Source: Coleofasciculus sp. S288 (lineage in GTDB: Bacteria > Cyanobacteriota > Cyanobacteriia > Cyanobacteriales > Coleofasciculaceae). From it: 7,165 bases of DNA. Numbering within the stretch: position 1 is the stretch's first letter; each line of letters starts with the position of its first letter. Made by a program: the position numbers and the translations under genes. The notes below the pieces were generated by a model. The model searched no databases. It was not told the origin of the DNA and saw nothing but the letters and a program-made list of their open reading frames with translations. Location: assembly GCA_020216575.1 (NCBI GenBank), contig JAIUYC010000175.1, positions 1 through 7,165 on the forward strand, given 5' to 3'. Positions 1 to 6,380 of the stretch are shown here, piece by piece.

Positions 1-1454
1 TGCAAGTCCACATTGGAATAACCCAAACGTCCTTGCTCAGCATTCTGAACCAGCAAGTTGACATAGCTCGATCGCAGTAACCAAGCACTCAGCAGCCACA
101 CCCCAGAGAAAAGTACGATCACAAAGATAAACACCCTATTCTGCCATTGTCCCAGAGTAAATTCTGACTGGGTTGGAAATGCCCAATGCAGCAGACCAAT
201 TGTGGCTAAGATGGCAAGCCCCGTGATGCCAGTCGTCACCGGTTCGGCGATGCCCTGTACGGCAGTCTGAACTGAATTGCGAATTCTCTCCGGTAGGGGT
301 TGGAACAGTACAGGTTCGATGCCAGCAATTAAGGTGTAGCGTAATAGCTCGTCAAGGAACCTGAGCAAGATAAGACCTACAAAAAGTCCCGTAATGATTT
401 CCGGTAACGGAATAACGCGATCGATCAGCCCGATAAAAAAGTTCAGAAAGCCCGTCAGTGTGAGTAAGCCGACGAGCGATAGGGAGGCAGGCAAGAACAT
501 CGCCGCGATAAAGACGCCCAATCGGTCAATGGCACGACTTGAGATGAACCATTGGGAGATGAGTTCAAACAACCCGACAATGCCGCTGAATAAACCTAGG
601 AATCCAGCGATGTCCGAAGTCTCCGGCAGCTTTTCCTCTAATTGACTGAGATACTGGAATTCAACGAGCAGATACAGCGCTTCCGCCAGGATAAAAAAGG
701 CAAATAAAGGGATAATGTAGCGTCGCAGAGAACCACTGGCACGGCGGACGGCAAATTCTGCCTGATCGTCTTCCCACTGCCGCATGGGTGAGTCAGGAAA
801 CGCTTGGTTGTAACGCTGGCTTAAATAAAACAACGTTCCTGCTCCTATCAGCATCATAATCGCAGCGATGACAATGACGTTGTTCAGCCCGACGAGAAGT
901 AGTAAAAAGGGTAAGGAGAAGCCAGAGGGGACATCAGCGACTAACAATCCACTGGAGATTATCGGGTAAGTGCGCTTGATTTCTCGGATATTGAAGAGTT
1001 GATTGGCGGCTACTTGCGAATTGAGGTCGTTGAGGACTTCTACTGCATCCATCCACAACCGCAACAGAAACACGGTTGCCAAGGCAATGAAACCGTCTAG
1101 ATAGGGCAACTCAATGCCTACGCGAAAGAGCAGGAGGGGCAGGGCTGCTAAAAGTGCGATCACCAGCAGGACGCTTCGCATTGGCAAAATACTTTGCAGC
1201 CAGGAATATAAGACTCCCAACCCTGAAACCATCAAGGCACTGGCAATGTAAATCGCCGGTAACCAACTGGCGCCGTACTTGTCTAGGAACAGCGCCACTG
1301 TGCTGTGTTCAAACCAAAGCAGCCCAACTGATGTCGCCGTGTAGAAGGCGAACATTAGCAATGTTCGCTCACCCTCTTCTGGACGAAGATTCACCCACTT
1401 GAGAAATTTCCGTACCCACTCACCTTGGACGCGAGCACGAGGTTGCAGTTTCAT
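1..1454 (-). CDS. Polytopic membrane protein, NTT/MFS-like nucleotide transporter family (C-terminus beyond window)
   Basis: The frame is open from an ATG at 1454 to the left edge, giving 484 codons with no stop, so the C-terminus is outside the window. After a basic N-terminus (residues 1-30) come about 11-12 hydrophobic segments, near residues 31-57, 64-88, 94-113, 121-140, 165-189, 191-211, 245-268, 282-304, 311-345, 353-378, 403-426 and 440-461. The product is therefore an inner-membrane protein. The overall pattern, including the stretch LFNIREIKRTYPIISSG (about 153-169), resembles cyanobacterial proteins annotated as MFS or Npt1/Npt2 (ATP/ADP translocase-like) transporters. Many of those continue into HEAT repeats and sometimes a cyclic-nucleotide-binding domain; that continuation is inference because it would lie off the edge. 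The substrate cannot be read from the sequence. The gene lies 93 bases downstream of infC on the same strand and may be co-transcribed. No clear Shine-Dalgarno precedes the ATG. The ATG was chosen because the repeat-rich spacer lies directly upstream. Confidence 0.7.
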   Translation of the reverse strand, partial: MKLQPRARVQGEWVRKFLKWVNLRPEEGERTLLMFAFYTATSVGLLWFEHSTVALFLDKYGASWLPAIYIASALMVSGLGVLYSWLQSILPMRSVLLVIALLAALPLLLFRVGIELPYLDGFIALATVFLLRLWMDAVEVLNDLNSQVAANQLFNIREIKRTYPIISSGLLVADVPSGFSLPFLLLLVGLNNVIVIAAIMMLIGAGTLFYLSQRYNQAFPDSPMRQWEDDQAEFAVRRASGSLRRYIIPLFAFFILAEALYLLVEFQYLSQLEEKLPETSDIAGFLGLFSGIVGLFELISQWFISSRAIDRLGVFIAAMFLPASLSLVGLLTLTGFLNFFIGLIDRVIPLPEIITGLFVGLILLRFLDELLRYTLIAGIEPVLFQPLPERIRNSVQTAVQGIAEPVTTGITGLAILATIGLLHWAFPTQSEFTLGQWQNRVFIFVIVLFSGVWLLSAWLLRSSYVNLLVQNAEQGRLGYSNVDL

Positions 1455-1463
1455 TTGGTGGCG

Positions 1464-1543
1464 ATTGGTAATTGGTAATTGGCGATCGGTAATGGGTAGT
1501 GGTTTTCTTTTCCCATTCCCCATTACCTATTCCCCATTACCTA
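1464..1543. repeat. Tandem heptamer array plus 14-bp tandem duplication
   Basis: Five consecutive heptamers related to ATTGGTA occupy 1464-1498 (ATTGGTA, ATTGGTA, ATTGGCG, ATCGGTA, ATGGGTA). A perfect tandem 14-mer TTCCCCATTACCTA follows at 1516-1529 and 1530-1543. The two halves are partly inverse complements: GGTAATGGG at 1488-1496 can pair with CCCATTACC at 1519-1527 or 1533-1541. The array fills the spacer between infC and the membrane-protein gene and ends 9 bases before that gene's ATG. Short tandemly repeated heptamers of this kind are known from filamentous cyanobacteria. There is no T-run after the hairpin on either strand, so I do not call it a terminator. Confidence 0.85.
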
Positions 1544-1547
1544 CTTA

Positions 1548-2075
1548 TCATTTTTTAGGAGAAAGCAGCATCATCATACTGCGCCCTTCTCGTTTTGGCG
1601 CTTGCTGAACTTCCGCTAACTCCTGTAAATCTGTTGCCATGCGTTTGAGCAACTCCTCAGCTAGATCACTATGCTGAATTTCTCGGCCTCGGAATGTGAT
1701 CGTAGCTTTGACCTTATCGCCATCTTTAAGAAAGCGTATGGCTTGGTTGACGCGCACCTGGTAGTCATGATCCTCAATTTTGTAGCGCATCTTCACTTCC
1801 TTGACATCAGCGGTGTGCTGCTTCTTCTTGGCTTCGCGGGCTTTCTTCTCCTGTTCAAATTTGTATTTGCCATAGTCCATAATGCGACACACCGGTGGAT
1901 CTGCCTTGTCACTGACCAAGACGAGATCCAACTCTTTTTCCTCGGCGATGCGCAAAGCCTCTTGAGGTGTGATTATCCCCAGTTGTGCTCCATCTGTGTC
2001 GATCGCTCGGATCTTGGGAAATCGGATTCTTTCGTTAATTTGGGGTAAATCGCGTTGGCGTTTTCTATCAGTCAC
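1548..2075 (-). CDS. infC: Translation initiation factor IF-3
   Basis: This 175-residue protein is of normal length for IF-3 and complete. IF-3 binds the 30S subunit, prevents premature 50S joining and checks initiator tRNA and start-codon pairing. The N-domain begins with [16 protein letters not shown] (about 9-24), the conserved IF-3 signature. Next come the [20 protein letters not shown] segment (about 49-68) and a very basic linker ([17 protein letters not shown]). The C-domain carries [33 protein letters not shown] and the ending MMMLLSPKK. The start used here is GTG at 2075. It fits family N-termini well, but no strong Shine-Dalgarno precedes it. An in-frame ATC lies eight codons upstream (2097-2099), and the frame is closed by a stop at 2124-2126. 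The gene reads away from pyrR across a long, structured divergent region and towards the membrane-protein gene. Confidence 0.97.
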   Translation of the reverse strand: MTDRKRQRDLPQINERIRFPKIRAIDTDGAQLGIITPQEALRIAEEKELDLVLVSDKADPPVCRIMDYGKYKFEQEKKAREAKKKQHTADVKEVKMRYKIEDHDYQVRVNQAIRFLKDGDKVKATITFRGREIQHSDLAEELLKRMATDLQELAEVQQAPKREGRSMMMLLSPKK

Positions 2076-2250
2076 AGGTGTTTGTTTAGTTTCTAGGATT
2101 CGGTGAGTTAATAAGGAGTAGGCTTAGTTTACTTGCCATTCTACTGAGTCTGATCGAGTTTCTGTGCAGGTTGTTAACGTAACTTTCAAAATGGCTGAGG
2201 CTGAGGGAACTTCCGAACTCAGAAGACGCCGTTTCGAGCAAAAATGCAGC

Positions 2251-2332
2251 AAGGGTTCCGCACTGATACCCGTAGGGTCAGACTTGGGTTGTTGACATGC
2301 TCGGAGGAAAAAAGTAAGCTACTCCCCAATCC
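2251..2332 (-). promoter_or_regulatory. Possible yybP-ykoY-like (Mn2+) riboswitch remnant in the infC leader
   Basis: Read on the minus strand, the 10-mer GGGGAGTAGC (complement of 2318-2327) is followed 20 bases later by TGTCAACA (complement of 2290-2297). Then come a hairpin at 2281-2263 and GCGGAACCC (around 2261-2253). The first two boxes recall the conserved GGGGAGUAGC and the (G)UCAACAUAC region of the manganese-sensing yybP-ykoY aptamer, whose 3' side ends in a GACC-like segment. The outer P1 helix does not pair well here: the TTGGG box pairs better with nearby CCCAA than with the distal CCC. The downstream gene is infC rather than a Mn exporter. It may be a degenerate aptamer, a different RNA, or chance. 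Confidence 0.25.
2292..2320 (+). promoter_or_regulatory. Candidate sigma70-type promoter
   Basis: A perfect -35 box TTGACA (2292-2297) is followed by a 17-base spacer and TAAGCT (2315-2320), which keeps the key T1, A2 and T6 of the -10 hexamer. Transcription would start near 2327, about 290 bases upstream of pyrR. It would first read the hairpin GGGTAG/CTACCC (2342-2361), then CCTG (2361-2364) with CAGG (2374-2377) followed by TTTT. It could serve pyrR with a long leader or a short RNA ending near 2381. The TTGACA overlaps the minus-strand TGTCAACA box, so one of the two readings may be coincidental. Confidence 0.35.
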
Positions 2333-2438
2333 AATCCTGCTGGGTAGGATGAGGGCTACCCCTGTTAAGGTGGCAGGTTTTAGGTGTTAGGTAGTAGGGA
2401 AAGCAGGCTTTGCCACTCGTTTCACTAACGCTAGCGGG

Positions 2439-2468
2439 TTGACTCGCTCCGAGTGAAGCAGGTAATTT
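2439..2468 (+). promoter_or_regulatory. Weak candidate promoter upstream of pyrR
   Basis: TTGACT at 2439-2444 is followed after 18 bases by TAATTT at 2463-2468. This is a plausible but imperfect pair about 145 bases upstream of the pyrR start. It lies partly inside the inverted repeat CACTCG/CGAGTG (2414-2455), which could be an operator or part of a repeat. The evidence is hexamer similarity only. Confidence 0.2.
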
Positions 2469-2614
2469 TTTCAGGCAACGGATTACTGTCTAGTAGATGA
2501 AGGTCAGGCTGCTTGAAAGACGTCAAGATTGTCCTAGCAAAAACAAGCCTACACTGCCGCTGTAACTACACTAGAGACGCAAAACGCCACCTTTTCTAAA
2601 AACGACGAACTAGG

Positions 2615-3160
2615 ATGCCTATTCAAGTTGTTGAAATTCTCTCAGCCGAAGAACTACGCCGCATGGTCAACCGTTTGGCGTCTCAAGTTATTGAAAAAAC
2701 TAGAGACTTATCCCAACTCGTGTTGGTGGGTATTTACACCAGAGGTGTTCCTCTAGCCAAGCTGTTAGCACGTCAAATTGAAGTGCTAGAACAGGTGCAA
2801 GTCCCTGTGGGGGCGCTGGATATTACGTTTTACCGAGACGATTTGGATCGGATTGCCATCCGAACACCGGCAAAAACCGATATTCCCTTTGACCTGTCTG
2901 ACAAGATAGTGGTGTTAGTGGATGATGTCATCTATAAGGGACGAACTATTCGCGCTGCCCTGAATGCGGTGACTGAATACGGTAGACCTCAAGCTATTCG
3001 CTTATTAGTTCTCATTGATCGCGGACATCGGGAGTTGCCAATTCATCCAGATTTTACGGGCAAGCAGCTATCAACAGCCACTGGAGAACAGGTGAAAGTT
3101 TATCTACAAGAATTGGATGAACGGGATGCTGTGGAATTAATCAAAGTTCTCTCCTCTTGA
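2615..3160 (+). CDS. pyrR: Bifunctional pyr operon regulator / uracil phosphoribosyltransferase PyrR
   Basis: The 181-residue protein matches the usual PyrR length. PyrR folds as a type I phosphoribosyltransferase, converts uracil plus PRPP to UMP, and in many bacteria binds pyrimidine-gene mRNA in response to UMP. The PRPP-binding loop is clear at about residues 99-113 ([15 protein letters not shown]). Upstream are [14 protein letters not shown] (about 35-48) and [10 protein letters not shown] (about 68-77). The C-terminal conserved segment [17 protein letters not shown] is at about 131-147. All catalytic landmarks seen are intact. The ATG at 2615 gives the standard N-terminus; only a poorly spaced AGG touches it, so there is no proper ribosome binding site. 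I found no PyrR-binding RNA loop consensus in the upstream region and no pyrimidine biosynthesis gene beside it. Whether it regulates transcription here or acts mainly as an enzyme is therefore open. Confidence 0.95.
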   Translation: MPIQVVEILSAEELRRMVNRLASQVIEKTRDLSQLVLVGIYTRGVPLAKLLARQIEVLEQVQVPVGALDITFYRDDLDRIAIRTPAKTDIPFDLSDKIVVLVDDVIYKGRTIRAALNAVTEYGRPQAIRLLVLIDRGHRELPIHPDFTGKQLSTATGEQVKVYLQELDERDAVELIKVLSS

Positions 3161-3165
3161 AAATA

Positions 3166-3263
3166 GGAGTCAGGAGTCAGCGGTAGCAGGGGCTAGCGGT
3201 AGCGATGCTCTTGAGCGTCAGCTTACCCTTCGGAACCCCTCCGGGGAACGAGAAGACTGACGC
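3166..3263. repeat. Repeat cluster with long palindrome downstream of pyrR
   Basis: Starting six bases after the pyrR stop there is a tandem heptamer GGAGTCA (3166-3172 and 3173-3179). It is followed by AGCGGTAGC twice (3179-3187 and 3195-3203) and an imperfect hairpin. The hairpin stem is GCGTCAG (3215-3221) with CTGACGC (3257-3263), plus CTT/AAG inside and a CCCC/GGGG tip around 3237-3246. This looks like a dispersed intergenic palindrome of the type common in cyanobacterial genomes. It could stabilise or end the pyrR transcript, but no T-run follows the stem, so it is not a canonical terminator. Confidence 0.75.
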
Positions 3264-3405
3264 CTACGTTTGTGTAGTTCTGCAACTTTAGTCGTTAGGG
3301 ATTTTTACTGAAAAGTAATTTTTTTAGTTTCCTTGATTCAGCAATCGTACTGATGAATTAAGTAGCTGAATATCCTATTTTTAATATTAACGCGATTAAA
3401 GATTT

Positions 3406-4275
3406 ATGTTTACCAAAAAGCAAAAAAATCAATTTAGTCACCTCACAGCAAAAGAAAGAATTCACCTTTCCTTTCCTGCCCAGTTTTTATTGGAGAAAAA
3501 TCGGCTGAAAGGTAAAGTTCTAGATTTTGGTTGTGGCTTGGGCAATGATGTTAAATTATTGCAACAAAAAGGTTTGGATATTACGGGGTATGACCCTTAT
3601 TATTTGCCGCAATACCCTAATGATAAATTTGACACGATAATTTGCTTCTATGTTTTAAATGTTTTGTTCCCTGAAGAGCAAGCTAATGTCCTAATGGAAC
3701 TTTCGCATCTATTAAAACCAGGAGGCAAAGCGTATTATGCTGTGAGAAGGGATATAAAAAAAGAAGGATTCCGAGAACATTATATTCACAAAAAACCTAC
3801 CTATCAGTGTATCGTTAAACTTCCATTTCAATCCATTCACCTAGATAGCTATTGCGAAATCTACGAGTACATTCATTATAATCATCAAAGAAACTCATCT
3901 AACAATTGCATATTTTGTAATCCTCATAAGAATTTAACTGTCCTCACAGAGTCAGCAACAGCTTATGCAATGTTTGATGGTTATCCTTTGAGTAAGGGGC
4001 ATGTGTTAATTGTACCCAAACGCCATGTTGCCAATTATTTTGAACTGCCATTTAAAGAACAATCTGCTTGCTGGTTTATGGCTAATAAAGTTCAAGAAAT
4101 TTTAATCCGAGAATTTGCTCCGGACGGGTTTAATGTGGGAATGAATATCAATAGAGACGCTGGTCAAACGATGATGCACGCTAATATTCATATTATCCCT
4201 CGTTACCAAAGTGATGCCGTTGGTGTTAAAGGGGGAATGAGACATGTAATTCCTAAATTAAAAATTAGAAATTAA
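3406..4275 (+). CDS. Fused class I SAM-dependent methyltransferase / HIT-domain protein
   Basis: This 289-residue soluble protein has two domains. Residues about 1-160 form a short Rossmann-type methyltransferase: SAM-binding motif I VLDFGCGLGND (38-48), the following acidic strand ITGYDPYY (59-66), FDTIICFYVLNVL (75-87) and LLKPGGKAYYAV (102-113). Residues about 165-289 form a HIT domain: CIFC (168-171), DGYPLSKGHVLIVPKRHV (191-208) and the triad region HANIHIIPR (258-266), ending in a GGMRHVIP motif. HIT proteins normally use His-x-His-x-His with the middle His as nucleophile in nucleotidyl transfer or hydrolysis. Here the middle residue is Asn260 (codon AAT, 4183-4185), so ordinary HIT catalysis is doubtful. 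The methyl acceptor and the nucleotide ligand are unknown. Sampled 60-base lines are 28-40% GC against about 48-57% in sampled lines of pyrR and dndD, suggesting separate ancestry or transfer. The gene converges on dndD with an 89-base gap. No strong Shine-Dalgarno precedes the ATG. Confidence 0.88.
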   Translation: MFTKKQKNQFSHLTAKERIHLSFPAQFLLEKNRLKGKVLDFGCGLGNDVKLLQQKGLDITGYDPYYLPQYPNDKFDTIICFYVLNVLFPEEQANVLMELSHLLKPGGKAYYAVRRDIKKEGFREHYIHKKPTYQCIVKLPFQSIHLDSYCEIYEYIHYNHQRNSSNNCIFCNPHKNLTVLTESATAYAMFDGYPLSKGHVLIVPKRHVANYFELPFKEQSACWFMANKVQEILIREFAPDGFNVGMNINRDAGQTMMHANIHIIPRYQSDAVGVKGGMRHVIPKLKIRN

Positions 4276-4364
4276 GTTTGAATTGAGGCGATTACCCTGA
4301 ACCCCCAAAAGTTCTCCATCCAGATGTGACTAAGTTCAAAGAAGTCGGCGAGCTGAACCACGAA
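4276..4364. other. Convergent intergenic gap with no dndE
   Basis: These 89 bases separate the stop of the methyltransferase-HIT gene (4275) from the stop of dndD (4365). I see no strong terminator and no room for dndE, which normally follows dndD. The only pairing is a weak GTTCA (4334-4338) with TGAAC (4354-4358). Confidence 0.6.
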
Positions 4365-6380
4365 TTACCAGAAATAGCCCGGTTTGATTTGGGTGTAACG
4401 TTGCTCAGTGTCGTAGTGTAAAAGGTATTCGCGTGCGATCGCACTCCGCGTATCGCCAGAGCCGATCGCACTATTCTTCCCATTTTCCCGCACCCGTTTG
4501 ACTTCCTCTTCTCGAATCTCGGTGTCAGTAGAAAGCAGGATAACCTGATGGCTGGCTTGGGGGAAGTAGCGATCAACTAGGTTTTTGCGGTGGGCGGAGT
4601 CGAGGCGTCCGAGGGGAGTGTCAATTGCTACGGGCAGTTGTCGTCCAGAAGCACGGGCAAGTCCCCACAGGAGGGAGATGGCTAGGAGTTGCTTTTCTCC
4701 TGCCGAGAGGCGGTGTTTGGGAATCGGTTCTCCGTCGTAATCGTACAGGGAGAGGGCAAAGGTTTCGTTGTCAATTTGGATGCGGTGTACCAGGTTGGAT
4801 TTGTGGAGTAGGTAGAGGAAGCACTCGGTTACCAGCGTTTCTAGTTGGTCGAGTTTGCGAAGTTTGAGGCGTTTTTTGAACTCTTTTAGCGTACTTTGAG
4901 CTTTAGCGGCGGCTTTGAGAATGTGTTCGGTTGTCTGTTGCTCGATCGCGACTGCACTATAATCAACTAATTCTTGTTTGGCACGAGCGATCGCTTGTTT
5001 GATTTGCTCCACCTCTCGCTTTGCCTGTTCGTAGTCGGCTGAAAGCTTCACCACTTCAGCTTGTGCCTGCTGGAACTGTTGTTTGAGCTTGGCGTAGACT
5101 TCGGGGGCGGCGGCTGTTGCCAGATAGCGTTCTGTGGCGTCGATGTCGGTTTGGCAATGTTGCAACTGCTGGATTCGTTCTTGAGCGTGCTGGAGATGAC
5201 TGGGTAATCCGTGTGCGAATAGGCTAGCAAGTTGCTGGACATCATCAGCATTGGCATCTAACCAAGGATCAATGTGAGTTTGGGTAAGGGCTTGTTGCTC
5301 CTGAGCTAGGAAAGCTTTAATTTGCTTAAGTTGGGTGGGTTTGAGCTTGAGAGAGGGAAGAAAATCTAGGAGGCGGCGATCGCGAGCTTCTAACTGCTGG
5401 CGTGCTGCTAATTGTTGTTGGTGCTGAACTTCTTGTTCAGCCTGGTGTTGAGCTTGTTTGAGCAAGGGGTGAATCCGGGCTAATGGTAGGATTCCGGCAG
5501 CTAAGTCACGCAAGGCTTGACGGTGGTTTGAAGCTTCTTCCTGTAAGCGTTGAAGTTGAGTTTCGTGTTGAGTCTGTTCGGCAGCAATCTTGCCTCCTTT
5601 GGTGAGAAAGTCTTCCTCAGCTTGGTTCAACTTCTCTTGGGCGGCTTCGAGTCGGGGTTGAATGGCAGCTAATTTCTGTTTGGCCGTTCGCTTTTCTGGG
5701 TTGAGGGAGTCTAGCCGATGTTCGATTTCTTCTAGTTTTTGCCGATCTTGGCGGCTAGCGCTTGTCTTGCGTTTGCGGGAAATGAGTACGTCTAAGTCGG
5801 TGGAGAGGCGATCGGGGAGTTCTAAGCCGAGGAGCGATCGCATCGCACCCACGACGAGGGGGGGTAGTTGATCTTGCTCTGCTAGTTCTTTGACTTGTTC
5901 TCCGTCAAATAGGAACAAATTGGAGATGCCGAGGGGTAGCAAGTCTTCAATTCGTTCATCCCAGGCTTTGGTGAGGGCGGCATCCGGTAAGCCGTCTGTG
6001 GAGATTTTCAGGGTGTCGCGTCCGTTTTTGGGCTGTCGAGTCCAAGTTCGATGGATGCGAAATTCGGTAGGCTGGGGTGCGTTGTTGAGGGTTTGCTGGA
6101 AGGCAAGTTGAATGCTGGTGGGTTCGTCACTGATGTGGCGGTTGACACACTGACTCAGGAAGTCGCTGTAGGATAGGTTGCCACGAGTGGAGCATTGAGC
6201 ACGTTTTCCGTAAAGTGCCAGACGGATGGCATCTAGTAAGGTAGTTTTACCATGGCCATTCATGCCTCCGAACAGGATGATGGGTTGCTCGTTGCTGGGG
6301 GAGGTGAGGTTGATGATGTTCTCACCTCGATAGGGACCGAAATTCTGCAAAATCAGTTGGGTGAGGATGATTTGGGGAAT
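4365..6380 (-). other. dndD: DndD ATPase module of the fused frame
   Basis: Numbering from the in-frame Met at 6950, the module starts with ILTQLILQNFGPYRG (about 195-209), the usual DndD N-terminal strand but without its Met. Walker A is FGGMNGHGKTT (227-237), and LFLFDGEQ is at 345-352. A long Gln/Glu/Arg-rich coiled-coil stretch with an interruption spans about 395-700. The ABC-type signature LSAGEKQ is at 748-754, Walker B with D-loop VAIDTPLGRLD at 774-784, and the H-loop region ILLSTDTE at 804-811. The C-terminus is GYFW. All ATPase motifs look intact. The length of about 670 residues fits a complete DndD, which supplies ATP-driven activity to the DndCDE complex acting on DNA in the cytoplasm. 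Confidence 0.93.

Larger units (their letters stand above)
2076..2614. other. Structured divergent intergenic region between infC and pyrR
   Basis: I see no convincing protein gene in these 539 bases. It must hold the promoters for infC (minus) and pyrR (plus). Inverted repeats visible by eye are CTGAG 2201-2205 with CTCAG 2218-2222; CTGA-CCC with GGG-TCAG at 2263-2281 (a TA bulge); GGGTAG 2342-2347 with CTACCC 2356-2361; CACTCG 2414-2419 with CGAGTG 2450-2455; and CTTGA 2512-2516 with TCAAG 2523-2527. A short heptamer run (TAGGTGT, TAGGTAG) is at 2381-2394. CTACACT occurs twice at 2549-2555 and 2566-2572. The density of hairpins suggests a structured infC leader or a small RNA, but no named RNA family is proven. 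Confidence 0.6.

Noticed and set aside
394..645. Plus-strand open frame of 83 codons
   Set aside because: It is antisense to the continuous membrane-protein frame.
1488..1527. Hairpin as terminator of infC
   Set aside because: The stem is formed by low-complexity repeats and no T-run follows it on the minus strand.
1671..2048. Plus-strand open frame of 125 codons
   Set aside because: It lies entirely antisense to infC, which is unmistakable, and its hydrophobic product is the mirror of charged IF-3 codons.
2076..2614. Search for a PyrR-binding attenuator loop in front of pyrR
   Set aside because: No match to the expected conserved purine-rich loop was found, so no pyr attenuator is called.
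4287..4421. Short plus-strand frame in the convergent gap with a protein-like Pro/Glu/Lys-rich translation
   Set aside because: No start codon at its beginning, more than a third is antisense to dndD, and it is too short to distinguish from chance.
4292..4576. Minus-strand open frame of 94 codons overlapping the end of dndD
   Set aside because: It overlaps the conserved Walker B-to-C-terminus part of DndD in another frame and its product has no recognisable features; it is not dndE.
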